This document shows, in pieces, positions 34,734 to 46,567 of a stretch of DNA of 64,000 bases (positions are counted from its first letter, which is position 1; each line of letters starts with the position of its first letter). The translations under genes and the position numbers were made by a program. The notes under the pieces were generated by a model. The model saw only the letters and a program-made list of their open reading frames with translations. It made no database searches and had not been told where the DNA came from. This stretch comes from Nemopilema nomurai (taxonomy: Eukaryota > Cnidaria > Scyphozoa > Rhizostomeae > Rhizostomatidae), in NCBI GenBank assembly GCA_003864495.1, contig ML133465.1:248001-312000 (forward strand), written 5' to 3'.

Positions 34734-37700
34734 GCGTATCGCTTCTCTATATTGTTCCTCTGTAAAATGATGATGATGATTTGAAAACAACCTTGAAAAC
34801 CACTCTTGTCTATGTCATTGCTTTAGTCAGTTTTAATAAATTAGTTCTGGGTTATCGCATGTTTTTGTAGTGGGAATTGCCTTATTCCCGCCTTTCAGTT
34901 TTACGAATGTTATACTAAACACTGTCTAGTAGGGTTTTGACACCTTGTTCGATTGTTGCCCTTAAACAAAAAATAAATAAATTGCAAGTGAAAGTGTAAT
35001 CGGTTACGCATTAAAGTTTAACCGAAGATGAAGATTCGTAAAGCAATGATATAATGGAAGACAACACTGTTATTGGATGTTCACTGCAAAGTCGAACCGA
35101 GGTGTATTTTAATGGATCTTGCAACTACGGGGTGCAAATTATACTTCCTTTATGCCGTAGCACGAAGGCCGAAATAAGGGGTGACAAAATGTTTCAATTT
35201 ATACCGTCATACGTGTTGTTAGAATTAAACCTGTGTTAAAATCGATAGAACGCGAAGAAAACGATCACCTTAGAGACAAGTTCGTCAACAAGATTGCCAC
35301 AATGTAAACAAATACCATGAAAAGGTTGCCAGGGGTGGACGACCACACTGCACCCACCACCTAGTGGCGGCGCCAGCCACCTAACAGTGGGGCAATGTTA
35401 TGGACCACGCTCTTTCTAATGGTAGGCAATCGATCCCGTTAAGAACGTGTAACGCCGCTACAGCAACCATCCCGTTTCCTGAAGCCATTTTGCATTATGA
35501 TGAAGGTGACTTCATGAAAAGTTTAGAATTGTATAGTCAAAAAGACTGTGCAGTCAAAAAGATTTAAGTTCCATTAAGCTAGCGAGACGCTGTTGATATC
35601 TTCTTTGTTATTGCAAAGATTTTCTTAATTTTCAAATAAACAGCCGCTGAAACTAGGAAAAAGCTTAAAGGTACTGGCAAATCCTCCCCTTGGCGACCAC
35701 TGGATTAGTATATTGATTGCGACGGTTGTAGAGCTTGCGCGGTCCATGTTGATATGTGCCATCTTGAGCTGGCTGTATTCATGAAACCAGGCTTCCTCTT
35801 TCTAGTATGATATCTGTTCCTTGCTAAGCTTCCAGATTCATTTCAGATGTGACAATAAACTTTACAATGTTGATGGTCGTTCCACGAGATTAAGTTCTAC
35901 TCGCCAAGACTTTTGTTGTTATAAACAACCGACAAAACTGGACTCTATAGATTGACTAGTGAAATTAGCTTAAAGCCTAGATGAGGGGGGCATGGGCAAG
36001 CGGAGGGGGTCAATTTTTTGGAGTTCCGAGACTGTAACACTGCATTCCAACCATATCTCAGATAAATTAGAGGAAATGGTGTTGTAACTTAACATCTATA
36101 CTTTATCTTAATTAAATATTAGTACAGTTTACTGATCTTGCTATGCATACAAATTTTTTCCTATCAACGCCAACGTAGACATGATCTCAATTGTGTTGAA
36201 TATTCAAGAGGTAGTTTACATTGTTTCTCCAAGAGGGAATTTTGCCTACCTGCTTCTCTAAAACCGCGACTGAACCAACCTAGAATTAAGTTCAATTTAA
36301 TTTTGTTATCTTGGAACAAAGTCAAACAGTATCTGACAAATGACACCATTCACTCTTTATTTCGAGTTAGGTTTTATTGGCTAGGTGTTCCGACCGCCTT
36401 GAAGCAGTTTATGCACCATTGTCAAGGGAGAATTCGAGGACTGCAGATAGGGAGAGTTTAGTAGCCGCGAATGTCATCTGCATAAGCGAATGCTAACAGA
36501 TATCAAATTTCCCGTCAGCTCTGCTGCCAATTGTCTTAAAGTCGTATCAAGGGACTTAAATCAGCTGAGAGAAACAGACAGAAAGATTTAGGCTGGTTGC
36601 AAGGTAGGTGTATTGGGATTACTTTCGTACATGTTTGTATCATGTCTCTAGAAGCAAAGATTGCTAGAGGAAAACTGGTTTTACCTGGGTTTACTAGATG
36701 TACAAGTAAATGTTATTCGTTGTCCGGACATCGCTGTAATGCTTTAATTTTACTGTAGTTTTAGAAGTCAGTAAAGCAGATCCTAATTAAGCTCATGGGA
36801 GCTTTTCTTTGAAATGGGAATCTTTGCGTCATATCTATTCTCGGCCGAGTTCAGTCGAAATTCGTCGACGTCGAATGATTGGGGAACTTTAGGGCTTCAA
36901 ATAATCGATTTGTCAATAGCTTCGATAAACTATTTGTTGCAAACTGGTGCGTGGATTGTCACCCGATACAACATTTTTCCGAGCAATAGTTGGGGCCATC
37001 GATAATAGGTGGTGTATTGGCACTTTATCTGCTGTCCATTGCACAACTGGTCACTTTTCACCTGTGGTCATACGATCATGTCAAACTGTCAAATTGTCAT
37101 TATAGTTTTTAAACAAGAGTTACTTGACAAGTTGGCTCTCGGAAGGGTATTTTCCATTTAACCATAATAATCAAGGTTCGCATCCCTTTTCCAGAAAATT
37201 TGCACACTTCATTACCCTTTTTGTGGCCTGCAAATTAATTCTATTCAATATTCAAATTAGTGCAAGTGAAGAAAAGGTTTTCCAGTAATGATACCCGATA
37301 GTGATAAGAAATGAGTTGGATCGTAGTATACGCTGCTGTTTATGACTTCCGTTTACTCTAGCCAATCAGCTGATTCATCGATCGATCGGGGTGTGGCTTC
37401 TTCTCTATTCACTCTGCCTCCGTGTGGGGTGCGCTCCGTTCTCATCTAGGGCATGTAAAGCTTTGTTGGATAGGGTTAAGAGATTGGTACTTGAATGTGG
37501 CTCCACTCCAAACATAAAGAAACCAAGCCTTGATCAGTTGCAATGTTCAGTGGAAAATTTAAAGAAAAGGGCACCGCTACAGTTTTTTCCCTCTGTATGC
37601 TTGGGTTCATTTTTGTAACACTTTTAGGTTAAAGATTTTGACTAGCTGTAGTTGAGGGTTAAAATACAGCTTTAGGTGCTTTTAAATTCAATAAATATAG

Positions 37701-38825
37701 AATAAAGATCTAAAAATAGGATACTTAATAATAGGATAATAAAATAATAGAGTAATAGTTTGATATTAAAAATTTAGATACTAAAAAAAGATTGTGAATG
37801 CAAACTAGTTTAATCAAAGCAATAATTTTTTCACTTTTTGTCATATAATTTTGGTGTTTAAGGCAATGGACAAACTTATATCATATTTCCAGAGCGTGCA
37901 TAGAAGATAAATTGTTATTCGCACGACATGATCTTACCCTCTGTTCTTTTGCAGGTATGCTCAAGCAATTTAAAAGTATTTTGCGAGTCTCGCCTTGTAA
38001 CATAAGCAGCCGCGAAAGCTCTCAGATCAACTTAACGAAGTGACGGACCCACTGATTTTTTGGTCGGCACAAAATCTTTAGCAAAAAGGCTAATAGTGAA
38101 ATATTTCAAATTTTTTCAACTGATGGGACGGATTAGAAATAGACAGGGATACAAATTTCAATTTCAAGCTTTGTTTGCACTTCTCTTCGACCACTAAATC
38201 CAAATGGGTTGTAGGTATTAAAATGTTGACGTGCGAAAGTAGAATCAGGTCGCAATGTATTTACTGGCCTAAATTTACAAAGCGGTCCGTCGATGTATCG
38301 TTTTTAGCTATGTTAATAAAAACAAGTGATATTTGCTTGATGGGTGTTATTTTTTGAAGATTGGGTGGAGCTTTTTAGGTAGCAGAAGGGTAGTTCGACT
38401 GCTGTCAAATGATCTCTCAGAAATATTGCTGCAATAAGAGTGGCATTAGAACTCGGGTACGGGGTGTCGGAAAATATGCCCTTTTTCCCAACTTGAGGAA
38501 ACCTTCCAAACATCACATAACGTTACATTCTTGCTGAGACCCTGGCGATTTCCAAGGCGAAGGGAGAAGAAGTTTACTATTCTTTGAACGGGGGCAGCAA
38601 ACTTGACTTAATAAGCAATCATTGCAAACTGATTAGCACTCCTTACTTTGCAAAAATGTGAGTTCTTTAGCCACAAACGAAAGAAGCAGGAGTGTTGTTT
38701 TCGCTGCTGTTGTAGAGAAAGGGAAGAGAGGCAAGAGCTTAGAGAAGGGTAGATAAAAGGGTGCGTGCTATTCACTGGGCTCGAGTTGAATGGGCTTTAC
38801 CTAGAGTAGTGAGTGCAAAAGGCCT

Positions 38826-38990
38826 GTTTGAACCGGGGGGAGGGGGAGGGGTAATCTGGGCGAGGGGTAATCTGGGCGGTTGTGCTTCAACCTCTCTAAT
38901 AATTGTCTAGCTGCAGTATACTTCCTTTATAACGGTGCACTGAATTAGAAGGAATACAATGCGTAAACCACCCCCCCCCTCCCCCCACCC
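38826..38990. other. G-rich and C-rich tracts
   Basis: On the plus strand, runs of GGGG and longer recur at 38826-38880 with a doubled GAGGGGTAATCTGGGCG unit. At 38968-38990 there is a mostly-C tract, meaning G on the minus strand. Both patterns could fold as G-quadruplexes. Function is unknown; they may be plain simple sequence. Confidence 0.4.
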
Positions 38991-41169
38991 TGATATAAAT
39001 TTCATTCCAACGGCACTGTGTAATGCTCGAAGGGATATTGAACACATTGGAATGCTCAGATCAACACGGTTATAAGTGGAATGTTGATTTACGATGGGTT
39101 CAGTCACGGTGCTACAGGAATCTTAACAGAGCGAATGTTAGAGAAAAGGGAGGGGCTTTGTCAATTTTGATGATAGGTGTGATGTTCAAATATTGGCAAG
39201 TACAGATGAAACCCTAATGGAAAACAAGGAGAACGAGGTACGAAACTGGTTCTACGCGCTCCATCCACCATTCACCAAAGTCTGATAACATTTCGGGTTA
39301 ACTTTGGTTATTCTAAAAGCCATGTCGAAAGGGGAACATATCTTTTTATGCTACGCATAACATTGTTTATACCAAACCATAATCTTATGTACACTTGATC
39401 ACATTATAGACAGTGGTTTTAATTGAATGGTAAATATGCTAGCCGCAAGAAAAACCCAAAAAATAAATTTGTAGCATTCAGCATTCAAAAGGCCAATTTA
39501 TTTGCTTGGGTGACAGCCAGAGCGTAAACGCCGGGAAGAAACAATTTAGGGTCTGTTTTCCGTTCAGTAGTTGGATTCTTTGAAGAATGAGCAAATACAC
39601 AAGGAACAGTAGCTCTTCTCTACTGAACCTTTAATGCTTTATATAGAAATAGCTATTTATGTTTTTAAGCAATGTCGTTTTCATATTTTCCTTAGCTACC
39701 TTAATTTCTTTGCATTGAAAAAGTTTAAAGAATCCCAACCAAATGAAACTGTTAACTCACTTCGCCAGTAGAACGAAGAAAACCTGTACAAGGAGACAAT
39801 AACTTAAACGGGACCTTACAAATAAAATGGGAGCATGTTTAATGGTATACGAAAGAGAAAAGGGCATTATATTCATTGTATATATGCGATGCAGAACATG
39901 ATTTAATACTTGCATATAAATATTGGTATTTAAAAAAATTCATCTTTCAAACCGTTTCGAATTTTAAATTCACCAGTAAATGAGCAAATGTTAAGTTAGT
40001 AACTTTGAAACAATGCTGAAAATCTGGGACTAACTCATGTTTTCGACGCAGCTGTTTAGAAAGCCTTTTTAACCTAGAGTAGTGATGAAAATGATCGGTA
40101 ACTTTCTGGCTAAAATGAAAAATTATCTGTCATTTTTCAAATCAGATATAAATGTCCCAAATTAACCTGGTAAGTTCCCCTTGGAGGATACATTTGTCGA
40201 AGAATAATTTCCAAGTTCTTTGAAAATCGAAAAATGTTTTAGCCCTTTGCGTATCTTGATCGGGAGCTTTTCTGTGGCTCTCGCCGGCGACTTCGCTTGA
40301 TATGTTCTGAAAGGATGGGCTGAAAGGAAAACCTTCGTACACTTATTCTCCTTTTCTGTTAACAATACTGTCGTGCTTAACGATATGACAGACTGGAAAT
40401 TTTCTTTGTACTTGTAGACCTATCATCTGTGGTTTATCGACCCTGATAAAGTATTTGTCGATAAGTTTCTTGATGAGTTTTACTTCAATCTAAACGGCTT
40501 GGAAATTTTGTATTCCCTTACTGGAAATTTTTGAAGTGGTCGGAAATTTTGGCAGAATATGATGTTTTACTTCTTCCAAGAGAAAATTCCTGTCACCGAA
40601 GAGACTGGCAGCACACACAAACTATTCAATGTTAACACAACCGATTAGTTTTGCAGGACTACTTAGTTTATATTATCTCCGGCAAATTTCTGTCTTGACC
40701 TCGCCTTGACTCGGTTTATCTCACGTTGAACTTTTAATGCAGGCTTGACCCCTTCCCGCGACGTGTTTATTTCACAACAGTTACTCTGTCGTTATTTTGC
40801 CACCCCGGTCCATCAAAAATATGGTACTTGCAATCCAATTTCAGCGTGCATGACGCTCTCCAGCTAAGTGCCACCTACATGTGTCCAAGTCCCACGAATG
40901 TGGTGCAAACACACGAACTGTGCAGTAACTAAGTCAGTGAAGGCCAGGGCGACTTGCTTGGATCCACGAGTCAATCTTCAACCAAACCATGCCCTGCACA
41001 CAATGTAAGTACATGAGCATGCAATTGCTAATTTGGCTTGGCTTTTTAACTGCTTTTGATGACAGGGAATGCCCGAAGGCAGGAATATACAGAGGGCTAA
41101 CAGTTTTGCTTGTTATCCGGATTTGCTTGACAACACTCAAAGTTGAAATGCTTTGACACTCAAATCAAT

Positions 41170-41297
41170 GGCTCCGACGCAGGTTGGAAAGTGGAGGGGC
41201 CAAGGAAGATTTTAACATCCATAACAAAAGATACTTATAAAACCTCTATTGTTTTACAAAAAAGTGCGGGGGCCATGCCCCCCTTCGTCGGAGGCCC
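41170..41297 (+). mobile_element. CTCCGACG-end MITE, copy 1
   Basis: About 128 bp bounded by GGCTCCGACG on the left and CGTCGGAGGCC on the right (inverted). The body reads GGGGCCAAGGAAGATTTTAAC, then an AT-rich middle, then TTTTACAAAAAAGTGCGGGG. Two further copies of the same body are at 52786-52924 (inverted) and 58018-58136. Confidence 0.75.
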
Positions 41298-41530
41298 TGC
41301 AAATGCAATATTTTCTCTCGCTTTGGTTTATAGGTTGATAACAAGCAATTGTGTTCCACAGCCCTAGTTGAGTTTTCTTAGGTTGTTGCTGTAGGCTGAT
41401 TCTATTGTAATTGCGACGTCATACACAAATGCCTTTGAATTCACCTCACCCTCTTCCCTAAGCGGATTAAATCATCTATGTTGACAGTAATGTCAAGTTC
41501 TTTTTGACCTTTTCGCACTCAATCATTTCG

Positions 41531-41984
41531 CATACACGCTTTTCGCATACAAGGACCCTACATGTAGAAGGCCGAAATATCGAAAGAACTTATGCTAATA
41601 AAAACGAATAAGGAACTTTTTGATTTGAAAATTTGCAAGCATCAAGAACTAAAAAGCCGTTCCATTCATTTGCAGCCAATACTCGCATAGATTGTCTGCT
41701 ATTCGTGTGTCAAGTGCTTCATTGAGTAGTTTTCGCATATGCTGTCTCGCCCCTCTCTCTTTTAAGTGTTAAGCACGGAAAGAAAGAACTTAAGGAACTT
41801 TTAAGGAACTTTTAAGGAACTTTTAAGGAACTTTTAAGGAACTTTTAAGGAACTTTTAAGGAACTTTTAAGGAACTTTTAAGGAACTTTTAAGGAACTTT
41901 TTAGGAACTTTTGGTACTAAAATCTGATGATTTGAGGTCTACGAATAAGGAAATTTCGGAACTAGGCCTTGAGGAAGTGTGTAG
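41531..41984 (+). mobile_element. TIR element, copy 2, with expanded 11-bp tandem repeat
   Basis: Same order of conserved blocks as the element at 34328-34733 (CATGTAGAAGGCCGAAAT, CATTCATTTGCAGCCAATAC, CTTCATTGAGTAGTTT, TCTACGAATAAGGAA). The inverted ends are eroded (CATACACGCTTTT on the left, AAGTGTGTAG on the right). At 41789-41912 the internal GGAACTTTT motif has grown into about eleven tandem copies of TTAAGGAACTT. Confidence 0.75.
41789..41912 (+). repeat. 11-bp tandem array (TTAAGGAACTT)
   Basis: About eleven near-identical units, seeded from the one or two units found at the matching place in the other element copy at 34328-34733. Confidence 0.9.
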
Positions 41985-43817
41985 TCCTTGTTTAAACTTA
42001 GAAAACCTTTTTTGTTTTGATCTCCCAGATGTATTATTAGCTATGAGATGGTACTTAGAGTGCCAAGACCAACTTTGTTTTTATGGCAACCTTTTTAACG
42101 GCAATCGTTACATTAATCTTTTTACGGGGTATACATTCCGTTATGACTACGAATGATGAAAGTTCCAATAAGTCATTTTACAATCAAAAATATCATAGAA
42201 TACACAATTTATGATAACAAATCAAGATAAAAATGTGTTGCCTCTGATAACATTATTGATGCCCAATAGCATTGTGTGGGATCAAGCCCTCCTCCGCTCA
42301 AACTTCCTTCGTTTCATAACTGAAAAACTTTGAAAAGCCTTCACACCAGTGTACCCATACCCTCAATCAGAAGTACTTGCAAATTTAATTAGTCTCATAC
42401 GTACTCTAAGCCGAGCCTCAATATTCTTAAAATATTTCCATTTTGAGCCTAAAATTATTCGCAAGTTATTATTGCCTAACACAAGATGTAAGTTTGCCTT
42501 AAGATAAGAGATGAATTAAGTCTTTTTTAAACATATGATTCAGATTAAGGAGAAATTTCAGTCTTGATGAAGGTTAAGCCTGGCATCATTCTTAAATTTT
42601 AGCAATTTAGAGCCTCAATATCATTTTAAACTTTATTCTTTATAAAAAAGTGTGTATGTAGGGAAATGAGGAAATGAAGGGATGGGTAGAAAAGTCATGG
42701 TGATTTATTTGTGTCCGAATCTGCTGAAGCAAGTTCCCTTTCCTTCCTTGTCATACCTTACAACATCAACAACAACATACATGGTACCTCGCTTGGGTCA
42801 ATTGTATCGTTGCGAGAACCAAGCAAGATATCCATTTCAATGTCAAAATAACATTGTTCCATGATATATGCTAGCTTAAATTTAAGGCTCATTTTAACTG
42901 CAAGGTGAACCTGAATTTGCTAACTCAAATTTTTGAATGACTGAACTCTTTCAGTTTAACTTTCTGATTGGTCGATAATGCAAATAACTTAGAATCTTGG
43001 TCTTGAATTGTTTTCAAGTCGTTAGTGTAAACCTTGATTCTCTCTTAACCCTGTCCACAAAGACTAGCAGATAATGTATATATATATTGCACCATATTGT
43101 TGGTGACAAATTTCGCTCAGGAAGCAACTGGTACCAGCTCCATATCATTCAATGATTTATCTTAAGATTAGTACTATCTTTATTCTTAACTCACTGTCCT
43201 AAATTATTTCGCTCTTAATGCTAGGAAAAAGGTCAAAATTCTTTTAGGAAATAATCGACCTAAGGCTTTAGTTCTGATACCACTCATAATTGCTGAATGT
43301 CTACTGGCTTTGGTCCTCTTACGTCATAGCATTTGACATCAAGCAAGTGCTTTGTGAGGCTGGAGTCCTACAGCAACTGGTTATTAGTAACTTCATATGG
43401 CTGCTAATCAGAAACCCTCATCAAGTTTCATGCCTTGGACGAGGCAAGAGAGAAGCACTAATTAAAGTTCTCAATGCATCACTGCAACACTCTGCTTCAT
43501 ATCATATGACCGGTAATTGTCTTTTCAATTCATCGTAATTTAATATAATAGAGTCCGTTCTTGAGTCCTACACGCCAAAGTGGGCCTACGAAGGAAAGAG
43601 CGACCGGCTAAAATAGCAAAAATCTGACAGAGCAAAGGGTGAAATTGTTGGAATGCTAACAACAATTCTTTGACCATGTACTGGAGCATAGAGATTGCAA
43701 CTGGTTAGTCACCCACTTGTCTAATGAGTATAAAGGTTTGATATAGATAAAAGCAGGATGACGTCATTTATTTATATCAATATAATCATTAATTAATGGT
43801 TAAAGATTGTTGAAAAT

Positions 43818-43832
43818 GGGGGGGGGGGGGGG
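43818..43832 (+). repeat. Poly-G run of 15
   Basis: An uninterrupted run of about 15 G inside AT-rich DNA. Length is likely variable and prone to sequencing error. A 12-C run of the same kind is at 59150-59161. Confidence 0.7.
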
Positions 43833-45602
43833 TTAAATCGGAATTAGTTCGGAAAATGGGCGAGAAGGTTGTATTCGCTACAAACAATCACTTTCCTTAT
43901 TACTATACACTTAATAAAAAATATATCAAATTTTATTTAAATTATATCTAGTCATTATATAGTCAAACAGGCTATATCAATCAACTGCCATGCCAAACTG
44001 ATGCAGTTATAGTTGTTCCATTGGTTGAATAGGGCCAAAAATGGCGATTCATTAGCAACTTCAAGACATCCTCCCTAGGTGATACATATCATATCTATCT
44101 AAATGTGACTTGGCAACCACAACTCTCCCAGATAAGCCAACGCATTTACCGAGGGCAATTCTTGAATAAATGGGCAAGAAAGGAAAACAAATCTCAGATT
44201 TTTATTGGCAGTTAGAGCTCGTTTCTGACTTCAGCACCCCAAGGGAGGTGGGAAGACTCTGATTGGTTATAACCAGCCAATCGTGTGTTATAATCGATTC
44301 TCCTATTTGTTGTTTGGGGGTTACTTACCTTGTCAGCTGTTGGTTATTCTAACTAACATACGTACTGGTCTAAGTACTCGAAATTCAAGATTAAAAAACT
44401 AGGCCATTGCTAATCTACAACTGGGAACGATTGGGGTTGCAGGGGAACAAGATTCCTTCATAAGTAGCGCCGGCTTGGAACATCTGCTTGGATTTTGTGA
44501 CAGGTGCAGTGGATATGGTGTATTTTCTGACACAAGAAATTAGTGCAGATGTTATCGAAATGATTTATTGATTTGTCTTTGAGCCAATGTTGGACGATCA
44601 AGAAATGTATATGCTAATTCATCGCTGGGCAGCATTTAGATAATACAACATGCTTGAAAAGTGTGTTGTATTGTTTTTCAGGCCCTCTAAATTTGCAGAT
44701 TAGTATAAGTTGTTTGTGATAATTTGTCACAAGCTTCAAAATTAAGATCCTGGGCTAGATTTGGCAGTTGTTAAATTTCACCGCCAGAGAATTCCATAGT
44801 GTCAAAGTTCTTATATACACTTAAAATCATAACAATTGCTTAGAAGGTTTCCCGTACAAGATGATTGTCTTTGTTATTGAAAAGTTATCTAGGCCAAGAT
44901 GGCATCTAACCTGATTAAAACAACGTAACAATTGGAATTATTAGAGTTACTACTAAAACAACTTTTCAAACGTTTTAATCAACTAAATTTTAAATGAATG
45001 CCAATAACGAATAGACAAACAAATTGAAAGTACGTAACATTTAAATGTGATGTTACAGATTGTAGTGCCTTTTTATCGGAGGAGCCTCCATTATAGCGTT
45101 AAGTACTTATGAAGAATGGTGGCGTTTATAGAACAGAACGATTCAATGTTGCTGCTGTAAGGTACATACAATCTCTGCCAAAAGTAGTTGGAACACCGTG
45201 AGATTTTTTGTGATTTTGCGACCCCCGTTCTATTTCCGTCTCTCCGTAGTAGCTGCAACCGCCTTGCCTCCTTAAACAATGTTGGATCGTTAGGTGAAAG
45301 CCAAAGCTATATGTGGATCCATCACTTGTGTTTTTAGGGTAATTCATTTTTGCGCTACACAACATTGTTTGCGGGAGGAGGGGATTTGGCAACTTGCGCG
45401 ATGCCTAAATTAGAGCAAGTGCTCCAAGACTTTTGGCAGAGATTGTAGGCTACTTTTAGCTCTTTGGGCTCTATGGGCATTGATAAGTACTTGTATAAGT
45501 TTTTGTATATTGAATATGATAGCATACATGGTAATAACCTAGATTTAACTGTTTAGGCCCATTTACTGCTGTTTGCAGTAACAAGCTGAATGCTTATTGA
45601 CA

Positions 45603-46090
45603 ATGAAATCGAGGCAAGTAGCAGCGGGAACGAGACCAGCTCAAAATATGCAAAGTGACATGAGCGATGAAAGATTCAATCTTCTGCATTCGTTGCTGCG
45701 GCAGAAGACGAAGCAACTGGAAATAATCAGCAAGGAATCATCTGAGCAAAGAAAACAACTGGCAAGGAAAAACCAGATTATCGGTGAGTACGAAGCCATG
45801 TTTGAGCAACTGAAACAGTCCAAAGAACATGATGCCAAGTTGATGAAAGACGAGTTGGTGTACAGAAATAATGTCATTGAATCTCAGTTACAAACCATAG
45901 AGAAGCTGAGAACGAAGATACGGAAGATGAATTCGTTGTTACCCATGAACCAGTATGAGGCTGTCGATGAGCAACAACAACATAAGTATCGAGATCGTGC
46001 AAAAGGGATTTCAGCCGAACCTGCGAAGGAGCAGAGTCATGGACTGCTGGCCAAAAACATTGAAGTTTTCTTCGTCCAGAAAAAGCAGAG
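45603..46090 (+). CDS. PRKG1: PRKG1-like cGMP-dependent kinase, alternative first exon A (partial gene)
   Basis: First coding exon of a cGMP-dependent protein kinase I (Ser/Thr kinase activated by cGMP). ATG at 45603, since the codon at 45597 is TTG; 162 codons plus two bases. A Ser/Arg start is followed by a long coiled coil, about residues 25-115 (LLHSLLRQKTKQLEII, EYEAMFEQLKQSKE, VIESQLQTIEKLRTKIRKM). After it come SLLPM and RDRAKGISAEP. This order matches PKG I alpha: leucine zipper, SVLPV, then the pseudosubstrate/autoinhibitory RAQGISAEP. The coiled coil is clearly longer than the human alpha zipper. The exon ends CAG AG/GTTTGT, phase 2, a weak donor. Cyclic-nucleotide and kinase exons lie beyond 64000. 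A strong GTGAGT at about 45785 lies inside the coding part and, if used, would remove the GISAEP motif. Confidence 0.8.
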
Positions 46091-46302
46091 GTTTGTTCAA
46101 AAAAGGCTTTTCAATTTTGGCAGATTTTTAAAACGGGGAGTGTTGTTTGTTGGTATTTTCAATTTCACTTTTTACTACTGATTCTTTTCCCATGATATTC
46201 TGATTCCTTGGAATTAAAACAATCAGTGAACATTTATAAAAAAAACCAGGGAATGGAGTTACAATTGAGCGCTAAATTTGTAGATCATTATCAGATGTTC
46301 TC

Positions 46303-46567
46303 GAGACAAATGAAACGTTTGCAAAAAAGTTAATTAAAACTGCAAAGGTTGTTTTAAGTGCTAACGTAGAAATCATCATTGAAGTTTTTGACATGGTCCA
46401 CAGCCAATAATATTATAAAGTTATTAATGAATTGGTAGAGGATAAAATCAGCGATCAAAATGCCATTACGATTATTATCAATGTGTATCAAAAGATGATG
46501 CATATCCTTGCTGACAGAAGCATTCCAAAAGCACTGTGCAAGTTTATTTTTAGAGATGGAGGGTAAC
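46303..46567 (+). pseudogene. Coding-like stretch with one internal stop, unknown origin
   Basis: One plus-strand frame reads about 87 codons with a single stop (TAA near 46408). It contains EIIIEVFDMVHSQ, YYKVINELVEDKISDQNAI and MHILADRSIPKALCKFIF. The composition is protein-like, with amphipathic helices, but I recognise no family. It may be a decayed gene or transposon fragment, or chance in AT-rich DNA. Confidence 0.25.

Larger units (their letters stand above)
29848..45602. other. Gene-poor 15.7-kb region between FIS1 and the PRKG1 first exon
   Basis: I could not support any coding exon here on either strand. Open frames are short, have no recognisable domain and mostly start without ATG. 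It contains two copies of a TIR element (34328 and 41531), one MITE copy (41170), degenerate AT-rich tandem repeats (about 33359-33442), an AT tract (37681-37790), G/C homopolymer tracts (38826-38880, 38968-38990, 43818-43832) and FIS1 and PRKG1 regulatory DNA. Small exons of an unrecognised or noncoding gene could still be present. Confidence 0.5.

Noticed and set aside
36138..36461. Possible retroelement integrase remnant (FYWLGVPTALKQF)
   Set aside because: Only a few residues recall the FYWPGM zinc-binding region; no HHCC pattern and no neighbouring retroelement domains.
45126..45392. 88-codon minus-strand frame near PRKG1 exon A
   Set aside because: No domain and no splice or start support; lies in the probable promoter and 5' UTR of exon A.
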